Assembly: GCA_013397455.1 (NCBI GenBank)
Contig: VYZB01000218.1
Location: forward strand, 1,214,776 to 1,278,775
Direction of reading: 5' to 3'
DNA length: 64,000 bases
Source of the DNA: Crotophaga sulcirostris
Taxonomy: Eukaryota > Chordata > Aves > Cuculiformes > Crotophagidae
The notes under the pieces are model-generated. The model was given only the letters and a program-made list of their open reading frames with translations, did no database searches and was not told where the DNA came from. The stretch's first letter is position 1; each line of letters starts with the position of its first letter. Shown here piece by piece: positions 12,691-25,500 of the stretch. The translations under genes were made by a program, and so were the position numbers.

Positions 12691-15600
12691 AATATTTTGC
12701 GTTTCTAAAACTATTCTGTCTTTTAATTAAGAAATTCAATTACAGATCATTTGTCATTACACTTAGGATTCAGGGCATGCATATAATCTTGCTGAGGATT
12801 CTTTACATTCTGCAATCTCACAGTCTGCTCTATCCTGTAGGTCCCAGGGATGCTACTAAAACAAATCACGGAGTATTTTACTCTTAGAAGGTGTAAAACT
12901 GGTATGGATAAACTACTTTGAAAAGATAGTCTTTTTTTAACACATGGCGATGGCTACAAATAAAAATGTAAGTATACATCTATACATCAGTATATATTGG
13001 ATACACATTTTGATACACATTTCAGTATGACTGAAATTTGACAGGAGAGATGTAAAATGTCTTTGCATTTTCAATACAAAAAGCAGCTTCCAAAACACTC
13101 CAAAATTAGAAGTACATCCTCTTCCTGCCAAAATAGGTAGCAAGAGCCTTGGTTTCAACAGGACAATTACTGAACTATGCCAAGACATCAATAGCAGTAC
13201 TATGTTACATTCACGTGCTCCCACCTTTTTTATTCTTCTCAGAATGATGCAAGCAACTTGATCTGGTGAAATATACAGTAAGCTAACTAATACTGATGAA
13301 ACGCCTCACAGTCAAGTTCCTAAATACCTAGAGAGACTTGTCCTGTGGTGTTTTATAATGTGTGATCTGTCTATTAATCTGTTTTTAAAATATACTATTC
13401 AGCTGAATTATTAGACAGTTTTATTACTGAGTTTGTAGAGGTTTGCAATAAAAGTATTAAGGCCGGTGTGAATTCAGTATGAGTGAAAAGCTTTGTGTTT
13501 AAGCTGTGGAAGAAGCAGCAGAACGACAATTTTTAAAAAAGACTGTAATGGTAAAGAAGGACACCATGCTTGACATGCTGTTCCCAGAGAGCCTGACAGC
13601 CAGAGTCCTGCAAACTGAGTGCGGGCGACTTGCACACATATGTCTTGGTGCTCAAGAGTATGGGGAGGCAGGAGTGTGAATGAATGAACTCCACAAGAAA
13701 AGTGTAAATGCATAAAGTCAGCCTAATGAGGGATCTTGTAAATAAATAGACACTGAGGTTTTTCACACAATTCTCCCTACAATTTATAAGTTATTTTGTT
13801 CTGGTGTTACTGATTACCAGGCATGCCATGTAGTTAAGAGTAAGCCCTTGAGTGAAGGTACTAATCAGAGCATGTGAAACATTCTGTATTTTTTTTGCTT
13901 TTTTGAGTGCTGATGGCTTGGGAAGGAGTGCCTGTCCGAACACACCTGGGGACAGAAGCCTTTCATAGCGTCACTTAGGGGTGTTGCAGAATGGGAGAGC
14001 AGTGGGTATTTTGTCTTCAGAGTTGTCACAGTGGAAGATCCTGTGATAGAGCAAGGGGAACAGCAAGAACATAGAGGTCATTCAATGGGTGATATGGGGC
14101 TGTGGGTCAGAGCAAACATCAAGAAATGTGGAGAGGAAGTCACACATATGTGATAGAGGACACAAAGAATAAGAAGGTTAAGAGGTGAAGGAGGTGAGGC
14201 ATCTGAGGATATGAGCAAATATATCACATGAAGATTAAAAATGCAGAGACTATTAGAGGAAAGAGAAAAATAACCCAGCATAATCTGGGATAGAAAGTCA
14301 GAGCAACTGAGAAGGAGAAAGAGTAAGGAGACTACGTGAAAACATAAATAGTATATGATGAATCACAAAAGTACAGTTCATGGCCCTTTAGTGAAGACAA
14401 TCCACGTCACAGGAGGCTAGGGAAAGAGAAAAAGAAAACAGTTTCTCACTCTGTGAAGGTCATAGGCTCCTTGGAGGAGGTTAGAGGTTTTATGCATTTG
14501 TTGCCATTAAATTGTGAGGCTGAGTTGATCATTCCTGAACTCAGAAAAGTAGGAAAGACCGATTTATTCTTTAAACTACATGACAGTTCTGTGAGGGAGG
14601 GGGAGAATCTTGATCTCTGAGTGGTCTGAGTTGACAAATCTATGGTTTTCCCTCAATTCGTGTAGTGCACTAGAGCACAATAACTCTTGATCTGAACAAA
14701 GTAAATGGCTGGGGCAGAGAGGAGGTCACTCAGCCCTCACTCAGCTAGCTTCAAGCTAGAGGTAGATAGGTGCTGACAAAGAGGAGGACCGGAAGACTTC
14801 TTCCTGCCAGCTCCCCTGCAGGGCTTCTGAAATGTCTGGACTTCTGTATGGTCAGTCCTAGGTCACCCAGGCTGTGTCCTATTCAGCTGGCACCTCAGGA
14901 GTCGTCTGATGGGAAGTGCAATGTAGGTCCCCATGGACCAGCAGATGGTCTGGAAGCACTGATGTTCCCAGTGCCCATTGGCCTTCCAGTTTCATTTGCA
15001 TTCTGCTGGGCACCTGGGTATTTTGTCTTTGCTGTTCTAGGATCAATTCTGTTTCAAATGTAAACATGTTCTCAAACTTAACTTCTATATCCTTTTAACG
15101 GAACAATTCTAAGAAAAAGAAAAAACGTATTCCAGTTCAGAACAAAGTGTCAACAAAAGGTCTGCCTTTTAACTAGCTCCAGCTAGAGATGTCAAGCAGG
15201 TTAACTGTGCTCACATGCTTGTGGTGCCTGACTGAAATACTTTGTTACTGACATATTCCAATCCTATTCAAGTAAAGTGGGAACAAAGGGTTAGTTCTTA
15301 TTAATTTTTCATCAGTGTAGGTACATTATATGGCAGTCTTGTACTCTGTCCCCATAGAGGTGTTCTATTCACTCCTTCCTGTGATTCATTCACACTCCGT
15401 ACAAAGATCAATACGATGCAGGTACTGGCTACTTTGTCTAAAGCGGAGTTGCTTTCTTTGAACAAAAACCTCATTTTTTTCATAGTGGGCTTAAGGAACA
15501 CTTTGGGAAAGCTGATCCAAATTAGCAGTGAGTGTAAAATTAAATTGGAATATAAGCTGGCTGACTGTAATCAGCCATTCTCATTCTGGGGTGATGCCCT

Positions 15601-18600
15601 CATTCTCCACTATGGAAACGAAGCAATTACTGCAAAGAAGCAAATCTTCAGAACTTGAAGACTGCAGAGCTAAACTTCATTAAACACTAGTTGAGACTTT
15701 CTCAGGACTAAAGGAGTGCATCTCCCTCTGCCCAAGTGATGCCACACAGCATACATTGGCTAGGTTCATGGACCAGAAGTAATATTACTGCACATCTACA
15801 GCAGTTCACCTGTACTAACGGATGCTGTTTCTCAGTGAAGCTAATCATCTGCGACAGAGCTTCATATTGATACGATTACACATCTTCCAGCACCCAAGTT
15901 AGCATGGATACCCTGATGTACGACTGTATTGCCTACGGTGCTGACAAACTTCAAGTAGAATTAATTTAGTTTAGTATAATACATTTTGAAAGTGACTTAA
16001 CTAAATCCATTGGGATGACTTTCATCCTGAAAAAGGAATATTTGCATAGGGATTTGCCGAAATTGAACTAAATTTGCATGAACTTTTGAAAGGAAATATT
16101 TCTTAGGTGATCTCAAAGAACAAAAAAAAGGAACACAAATCCTTTCCTTTTCTTTGGGGTGGGGAAAGATGGAAAAATATGTTAGAGTGGTTTTAAAATG
16201 TGCAAATACATTAGAGTGGTTTTAAAATGTACAGCTTCTACCTGTCTGTGTGCCTTTAATTCCCCACTACCTCCAAAGAGAAAGAAAAGAACTGAGAAAC
16301 TGTATAAAATGAAAACAAGACTGGTATAACTAAGGGGTAAAATGTTCAAGACTTTCAGGTTTTGTATTTCATGCCTCTGACAAAAATCTACCTTCGCTGT
16401 GCAACTTACAATTTCTCTATATTGCTTTCTTTTACCTTTGGGACAAAAGACCTAGTAAATGCTGAGGAGTCAGGAAGGAAGAAAATAGACATCTATAGGC
16501 ATGTCCAAGAAAGCAACCTTTGACCTCCTCAGAGTGCTGTAGATGTTCCTTCCTGTACTGGAGAAACAATGGGTGAGAGATAGGGAAGCACCTAGGCAAG
16601 TTTCTCAAACTTGCACAGAAGCAGCTTTGTGTGCAATGCTTTTTTCCAAAAAAAAGTTTAACCTTCAGTTTTGGCAAATAAATATTGATTTTTTTCTTCA
16701 ACTTTAAACCATCCCATGTTGCTGAGAGGAGGGTGAGAGAGAAGACGAGAATAATCGACTTGAAACTAATGAAAGTGGAATGCATTGTCCCCCTGTAGGC
16801 AGTGAATAAAAATAAAGATGCTCTCTTGAGTACTCACCTGCGGGAAAGAAGTTCCCTCCAGCCACCATAAACTAGAACTTCTCCTGCAAGGAGCAGATAA
16901 CAGAAGAAATGCAGTGCTCCAATAACCCCTGAAACACCAGTTATAATCCCTTTTGCCCTTTTGGTGAAGTCAATGGAACAAATTGTTTGGAATTGTGGTG
17001 ATAAAAACCTTTAGACTACATGAAAGTTTTCAGTACAATTTACAACTAACTCCAGTTGCTAAATGCAAACGCAGTTCTTCCTTTTTGCATCACTTCTTCC
17101 TCTTTCTCTCACTGCCAGTGGGCCTGTTTTTAGGATACACTGGTGGAATTCATGTAGATGCATGTGTACCTTCAGGCTAAACGATGCCCATGGTCCAAGA
17201 AGGACCTGGGCAGAGATTCAAATAATGCAACAATAATTAGTGATTTCTGGGTGAGTGATGTGAAATTCAATAAAGATGCAGAATCAAGTAAAGATAATTG
17301 CAGTGGACATTGAATAAGGAAAGGAGATTAAAGAGCTCAATATACTGAAACATGAAACTAGGAGGTGGAAATATGCATGACAATCTTTTCCAGTAAGGTG
17401 TTTGACAAATCCTATTACTGTTTGATACAGATCAACAAAAGGGAGCTGGATTGCTTTTGTTAAGGTGTATGCCTCCAAAAGAGTTCTGTGTAAAATTAGA
17501 AGAGCATGGTATGCAACCTTGGTGAAGCATTTTGTCCAAATGGCTTCTTGTCAGAAAACAGTTTAATTTTGCAAATAAGTTAAACTTTTTATTAAAAAGC
17601 TAGAAAAGTAAAGTAGCCTTTCATTGAGAACTGAGTTGAAATCCAGTTTATAGGAGAAGGAGAGAGTCCCACTCAGTAGGTTCATGATCAGAGCGGAGAC
17701 CTATGTGCTGGTGCATGGAAACGCTGAGTGCAAGAGCCCTTGTCTCTAGTTCTCTTTGGTGGAGAAGCTCTCTGTTTGTTTTATCTGAACTGAAATTTGT
17801 ACGAAATGTAAGGAATCCCATAGACCCTAAACTGAAACTGAATCACAACCAATAGTTTTAATTAGTTAACTGCTGCCATTCCTTAACACAGTTTAAAAGA
17901 TAATTAAAAATATTGCTCCTACCTCAGATCGTATTGAAGAAGGAAAAACCTGTTGCATGTAATTTGAAAGGTTTCCCTACTTGTCCTCAGAGCTCACTGT
18001 TTACTCCTCTCTTCTTACTTCAGCAAGGCTAGCCCTTGACTAGTTTCAGGCTACCACACATTCCTGTCTTTTCCTTCTAAAACCTCACCGCATCTGGGTA
18101 ACTATATTGAATTGCACCATCAAGAGTGATACACAGGGCATGGCAATCCCTTCTTATATAAATATACCTCATTCATCCATCACTAAATTCCATCTCCTGA
18201 ATCATTCAGCCAAAGGTCATATAATATAAATGATCTCCTTCACCCATGAAAAGCTCTGTCTCTATATATTGTGTTGTGCTATGCACCGTAATCATATCTC
18301 CCACTGTCAACTAACATTTTCATAACGCAATAAAAGCATTTTGGATTTGCTTTGACAGAGTAATGTGTTGCCAGCCTTGGCAGCACCAATGACTGGACAA
18401 GCCAAGTGTTACGTTAGGAGTCTGTGTCACTCTTTGTGCTTCCTACACTGGAGGGAGCAAGTGGTGTAGCATGGGCATGGAAGCTGGAATAACCTGACAT
18501 ATAACAAGACATCCTCTAGCACCAAGGTCTCTCCTGTCCAAGCATGTGAAGCAGTTGCTGATTTCTGAATCTAATTCTATAAACACAGCTGAGTCCTCAG

Positions 18601-21499
18601 GTACAAGCAGAGTTTCCCTTTGCTGAATTCTGTTGGTCACCAAAGTGCACCCAAGAAAATGCGCCCAACAGAACTGCTCTTCAGACTGGGAGGAACATGA
18701 GGACACCAAGAAACCGGCAATGATTAGTACCTTCTCTGCCCTCTTACTGCCTCCCCAGACTCTCTTTTCCCCTGACAACCATAGAGAGACATCTCATACA
18801 TACATATATAACTGTAGTCTGGGGCAGAGTCTACATCTCACTGAGCAGTGTGTTGCTGAGATGCTAGAGACTTAGACTGAAGTATTTACTGTGAATCCCA
18901 TAATTTACAGCTGTTGACTCATTCTCCTCGAGCTCAGGGGAAACAAATGTAGCCTTTCTTCTTCAGTAGATCAAGAAATAATATTTAATATGAGATAATG
19001 CAGGAAATTGAGTTTGAGAAGCATTAGTCAATAAATATGAGAATGTGTAGTTTAAAGGTTTTCCTTTACCTCCTTATGGAACAAACATACATCAACCTAG
19101 CTATACCACTAAATGGTGATTACAGGATAAGTTTATTTTAGCGGTTTGAGACAATGATGAGCCAGGGTTGTTTATGTGCAATAGATTAAAAGAAATGTTC
19201 TGGATGCCAAGTAATCAATAAGGATGTTTTTTATAATTTTAGACTAAGAGAAAATTGCTTGATCATATCCAATTACCTTATAAAAGTGTTTCTTGCTGTT
19301 GATTGAGATAATGAAAAAGAGGACCAGAACTCATTTTCATTCCCCTGTCCTTGTCCTTTCATGCAAAGGTTCTCATATGCAGATAAAATCACCCATATCA
19401 GTCGCTTAACTTAAGTAAGAAGTATAAGATTTCTGCCTAAATATATATTTTATTCTTCTTAATTTCTTCAAAATTTTGTGTATCCCTGATTATATATATA
19501 CTTCTCTCCTTGTAGAATTGTTTTCATTTCCATCCTTTAGGTACATTATATTTTTTGACATTTTCTTCATATTGTTATAGTACTTGAATTTTCTAAGTCA
19601 TACCAGCAAAATTACATTTTTCCTGACATAAAATACTAGTGCTTGTGGGGTGAGCCAATTTCTCACTAGTATTTGGTGGTCAGGAAAAAAACCAATATGC
19701 TCCAAAAACCTTAAAGTGTTGGTGAGAAATTAATTTCCGTTCTGGCACCAGCTATAATTACTGAACACTTAATCTCCAGTTTTCCCTAAACACATAAAAT
19801 TCTTTGAAATCCAAGCAAGATATCAATTATCTGGAAAACAAATTTTGATTATATCATGTGTTCATAAGTTATAATTTGTAATTCTACAGGTGGGGCTGAC
19901 AGAGTTAATCTAGTTAAGAACATATTTATTAATGCCTGTTTTATACCTTCCAATGAAGCTTAACCACTATTTGGAACAATTAGTATGTGTTATTATTAGA
20001 AGTTCATTTCATAACTTAAATGGGAATTCAATCAAGTAGTTTAAAAAATTCTACTCTAAGGTTATACTTTCCACTTTAACACACAAGCTCTAAACCAGCT
20101 TAGAGCTCAATTGAAATAAGTACAACCAGAGAATTGAAGAAAAATTTGAACAGAAAACTGTAAACAAGTTTTTAAAACTCCATTAGGAAATCAGTCTAGA
20201 AAAAGCCAGAGGGGCTTCATGTTAGTTGACAGTGATAACAGGAATGGAGTATATTGAGAACAAGACACTGTATAGTAGAAGTCAGAGAGACAGCTTAAGG
20301 GGCAGGAAACTCATTTATTCTCCAACAACACTCTGTAGCGATTATAAAATATAAGTATGCTTATTTTTCCAATAAGTTATATTATTAGTAATACAATGCT
20401 TCACATGAATCCCAGGTCATTAAATTATCACATCCCCTTCACTGCACCATAGTTCAAGTCTCTCTCACTTTCTTCTTGTGTATTTTTAAGTCAATATTCA
20501 TGACAGCTGCAAAGCAAGTTTTAGCTAAGAAGAGGATGTCACTGATGTATGCTCACACATGTACACGTACACAGGTACACACTTATACACTTGTCACTTT
20601 GGCACATATTTACAGCAGCTCTGGCTTTTAGTTAAGAGTGAAGAGCTCTTCAGAGAGTGGGTTACAATCTGTCCATCACCTCAATTTAAAGGCCTAATTG
20701 TCAGCACATCAGATATTAGCTGTAACTACCAAGAAGGTAGAACTTTATTCCTCCTGTTTTCTGTGCTGAATTATTGATGGGATACAATATAAGAACAACA
20801 TAAATATCATTTTCAGCTGTCTGTCAGAGTGAAATTACACAACAGAAAGCCCAGCAAGAGCTGGATCACAAAGACCTGCCATTGACTTAGTAAGTCATGA
20901 AAATTATCATCACAGGATGGACTTCTGACAAGCTTATGACCCCTAGTAGTGTGTGAACGCATTCATTCTCCAAAAAGGATAAAAACTAAAGGATTATCTG
21001 ATGAAACAGGCTCTCAACAGGTGCACATACCTTCCTCCAGCTCATTGAATGTGATACATGAGAGAATCCCAAGTAACCAAATGAACAAAGTTGCATATAT
21101 CTTTCAGCTTTATTTCACTATTGTAATGAAGTAATTAACATACAATTGTAAGCAAGTACTTACCCAGTCACACTGCTGGAGTAAGTCTAGTAATAAAAAT
21201 CTTACTGGGATTAAGAATAAGGACTTCAAAATTATTTAGAGCTCTCCTGGAGGGAGTATCTGTTTCTATAAAACAGCAGGAGTTTTCACTATGTCTCTTC
21301 TTCCACCAAACTTTAGTGATCATTTCAGGGACTAGGGACATCAGATGTCAGATCAAGGGAGACAAATCTCTTTTTGCTCTCCACTGGAAGCAGATTTTGA
21401 GGAGAAAGCTTAGAATTCTGATTGCACGCATGTCCTGACACAGGCATTGCAACACAATCTATGCAGAAGACTAAGAAGTTTAAAGAAAAACTTATTCAA
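12691..21499. other. Intergenic, no gene recognised
   Basis: Unique AT-rich DNA with one 29-bp tandem duplication (16181-16230) and a purine-rich block at about 14090-14340. No exon-like or repeat-family match was recognised. Confidence 0.7.
16181..16230 (+). repeat. 29-bp tandem duplication
   Basis: TTAGAGTGGTTTTAAAATGT occurs at 16182-16201 and again at 16211-16230, a period of 29 bp. A local duplication with no coding content. Confidence 0.9.
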
Positions 21500-22582
21500 G
21501 CCTTTGATTGTGATAAGGAATTGGCTGGATGACCACACTCAAAGAGTTATGGTCAGTGGCTCAATGTCCACATGGAGATCATTCATGAGTGGTGTTCCGC
21601 AGGGGTTGATATTGGGACCAGTGTTGTTTAACATCTTTGTTGGAAGCATGTACAGAGGTATTTGAGTGCACTCTCAGCAAGTTTGCTGATGACACCAAGC
21701 TGTGTGGCACAGTTGACACATTGGAGGGGAGGGATGCAATCCAGAGGGACCTCGGCAGACTTGAGGGGTGGACCCATGCGAACCTCATGAAGTTCAGAAA
21801 AGCCAAGTGTAATGTCCTGCACCTAGGCTGGGGCAATCCCAAGCACAATTACAGGCTGGGCAGAGAACGGATTGAGAGTAGCCCTGAAGAGAATGACTTG
21901 GGGATACTGGTGGATAAGAAGGTCAGCATGAGCCAGCAATATGTGTTTGCAAGCCAGAAAGCCAACTATGTCCTGGGCTACATTAAAAGAAGTGTAACCA
22001 GCAGGTCGAGGGAGGCAATACTCCCCCTCTACTCTGCTTTCATGAGAACTCACCTGAAGTGCTGCATTTAATTCTGAAGTCCTCAGCACAGGAATAACAT
22101 GGATCTGTTAGACTGAGTCCAGAAGAGGGTAACAAAGATGATCAGAGGGCTGGAGAATGTCCCATACAGGGACAGGCTGAGAGAGTTGGACTTGTTTAGC
22201 CCAGAGAAGAGAAGGCTCCGGGGAGACCTTATAGCAGCCTTCCAGTATCTGAAGGGGGCCTACAAGAAAGCTGGGGAGAGGGTCTTTATCAGGGACTGCA
22301 GTGATATGACAAGGGATAATGGTTTTAAACTGAAAGAGGGGAGATTTAGATTAAATATTAGGAAGAAATTGTATACCATGAGGGTGGTGAGGCACTGGAA
22401 CAGGCTGCCCAGAGAGGTCATGGAAACCTCAGCCCTGAAGGTGTTCAAGGCCAGGTTGGATGAGGTTTTGAGCAACCTGATCTAATGGAAAGTGTCCCTG
22501 CATATGGCAGGGGAGGTGGAACTAGGTGATCTTTAAGGTCTCTTCCAACCCAAACCATTCTATCATTGTATAATTCCATGAT
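21500..22582 (+). mobile_element. CR1 LINE, 5'-truncated, broken ORF2
   Basis: About 1.1 kb of CR1 in forward orientation. The ORF2 reverse-transcriptase end is readable in pieces: a GVPQG motif near 21590, the active-site motif FADDTKL near 21680, then DLGILVDKK, and in another frame [19 protein letters not shown] and [12 protein letters not shown]. Frameshifts near 21650 and 22070-22130 and a stop at 22071-22073 break the frame, so it is dead. The 3' end has the CR1 tail TCTCTTCCAACCCAAACCAT and an imperfect terminal repeat. Confidence 0.92.
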
Positions 22583-25500
22583 CAAGGAATGAGGCACCAG
22601 TGTTGTGCCATATATGATTTTCCAGGGGAAGTATGGACAGTGGGATAAAATTTATTTGAGTGTAGATCAGTGGATCTCCCATGTAGATCTAGTGATCTCT
22701 CATTCAGAAAGACTTCAGCTGCTGTTCAAGGGCACTCATCGATGCCCTGGACTTCAGCAGTGATGGACAGAGCAAACGTGCTCTACTCAAGCATTGATGT
22801 TGGCCATAGATGCATAGGAGGCAAAAGTAGACTCATATACTGCCTCATATTCCAGCTATGAATTCAGCTGTTGCCAAGAGAGCTCTTGATAATTCTTGAG
22901 GTATTTTAGCTTTCATAAAACTTACAAAGCCTTTCTAAAAATCCTTTTAACAAAAGTAATGTCTTAATGTAATTAATGGCAGTTTGATGCAGTCGTCTAA
23001 AAGTGATGGTGGTAAAATATCTGCAAGCTGTTATCACATCTGAAGGAATATCACACTATAAATTAGAATGAGATGAGTATTATAGTAAAATCATTTAAAT
23101 AAAAAGTTCAATGCCTGGTATTTTCTTCCATCATAATCTAGAAGCCTATAAAACCTGTATGTTCTTTAGTATGTAATGAATTTTTACTGCACAAAACCAC
23201 TTTCTAATCAACTTGGGCTGTGTGATTTATCTGCTTGATATACTTTCCAGTGCTTTAATACAAAGTAGTCCTTTAAAATAACCTGAAACAATGCAAACTT
23301 CCTACTTACGTTTTATGTAGGAAATTTATTTCTATTATTTGCCCTACCCATTCCTCACTCACCTGCATTCACAATGTAGAAGAGTTTACTTATTTAAAGC
23401 CTGAGGAAGGAGCTGGAAAGACATTTCATTACATTTACTCGAGACTCTTCTAAAATAATGGTCATACTTGTACAGGAGCATTTATATTAATGTTCAATCT
23501 TGGGTACCTTGATTAAAATAATTTTGAAAGACAAATTAGCCTGCTCACTGATAAAATCTCAACCTTAGCTGAATCATTTCTGAAATGTTACAGGATCTTT
23601 GGATTACTATTTAGGTCTCACATTATAATGGATGAGGAAGGCCAGTAGCTATAAGCATTAGAAATAAACTTTTCAAAATTCTGATCTTTATTTTGATCTT
23701 TTTCAGGCTACAGGAATACTTCCAATGGGAAAGAGTAAAAGACTAATTTGAATAGATATTTGTCTTCACCTCCCTTTTTTTTTTTCATTTTGCATGAGTG
23801 TGAATTGCGAAAGATAGTTGAAGCCAATCCAGCTGCACCAGACCAAAGACAATTTTGAAAGTGCAGTAGAGATCAAGAGAGTCTGCAGATGAGATCAACA
23901 TCCACAGAAATGAAGACAGGGGATGGTGCTTAGTTTTTCTCACATCTACAAGCCATAATGAGAGTGATTAATGGGAAACTGCTGGCCTTCTACAGATATT
24001 TTCTTCTGCTCTTCATTTTTCTTAGAGAATAGGTAGCTAATTGTTCCAAATAACTTGGGAATAAAGCCATGAAAGGCTTTCGGTACTTAAATCTTGCTGA
24101 AGCCCAAAGTTGTGATCTTTTAAAACCTGTCTCCTCTGGTGCTGAAGGTATGGAAGCACGTATATGCATTTAGTGCAACATCCATACGAAACCAAGGTAG
24201 ATTTAATTATTCCAAGTGCAAATAATATTTTCAAGCCTTGAAAGTCTGGATCCTCCTCTCTTGGCCAATGCTTACATCCTCCTGCCACTCATGATATAGA
24301 TACCTCTCTGTCTATGTCAATGGAGGGGCCCAATCTGCCAGATACCCTTACAGCATGTTAGCTCAGGATTGTCATAGCGTAGCTCAGTGAGAGCCAACTA
24401 GCAGGGCCGGTGTGCAGGACCTATGTTGTCCTGACTAAGACTCTGTCCTCCCACTCCCAAACCAACTATCTAGCTACTAGACCACACACCTGCTCAGGCT
24501 TGTTGAACATGGAAGAGTATTCAGTAGGCATATCTCCTCTCGTGTCCAGAGCACACCTCAGATTGCAAATTAGTCCATAACTTTATGATTAGGACTCTCT
24601 GATTCGAGGTGAGGAAAACAAAAGTTTTAAAACCAACAAAACTAAAATAAACAAAACTGAAAATACTGAATAACCTGGGTACATATGCTGGTTTTGGCTG
24701 ACAGTTGTTGGCTGTGGTTAAATCACGACAATGCCCTTAAACCAACAACCTGGATACCCTTAGTCTTATTTCCTCGGTGAAAAGATTAAGCCTTGATGAC
24801 CCGATTGAGCTCTTATGGCAGATCTTGGCTCAACACAGACTTTAGGAGAAGGGAGGTGGAGTGGAATGGGTTCAATGTGAAACTTCCAGGCAGGGATGTG
24901 TGGCCAAGTGGCAGGTGCCTACATCCTGCAGTGAGTTGAGATTTTAGACTTGTTTCTGTTCTCTGTATTTCTGATGGGTGATATTATATGTTTCATTGTT
25001 CAACATAACAGTTCTTCAATATCCTGCTCTGAAACCACTAATTTTTCCACCCTTCTGCTTTATGGAGTAGTAGACCTCATTCTGGTGATCAGGCATTAAA
25101 AAGTTTGGGTAGCAGAGCACACTGCCCTGAGGCACCTTCATTTCCTCTTGTTTTTCAATGTTGGCATTTTTCACAAGATAGAAACTGGAGACATAGGCTG
25201 TATTCACCCATGACCTTGAATGCAACTCTAAGGCTGTCTAATCGAACATTATCTCTAATGAACACAGGCTCACAAAGCATTAGCCTTCTGTGATTGTTTA
25301 CATAGATGAAGAAAAAGATATAAAAGGATTTTTTTAAATCTAAATAAATTCAGGGAAAAAAGAATCAAACAGAAAATCCTTTGTGTGGTTGTTAAAAAAA
25401 AAAATCTTTAAAATGACTGCACAAAAATAGAAAATTTGTTTTCGGGTTCAATGCACGTTGCCAGGTACTTTTGAAGGTTTTCTGTGGCTTCGTAAGCCTC

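Noticed and set aside
14937..14951. Second CTCF-like site (CCAGCAGATGGTCT)
   Set aside because: Mismatches fall at the usually invariant GGC core; too weak to report, as is a similar site at 42785.
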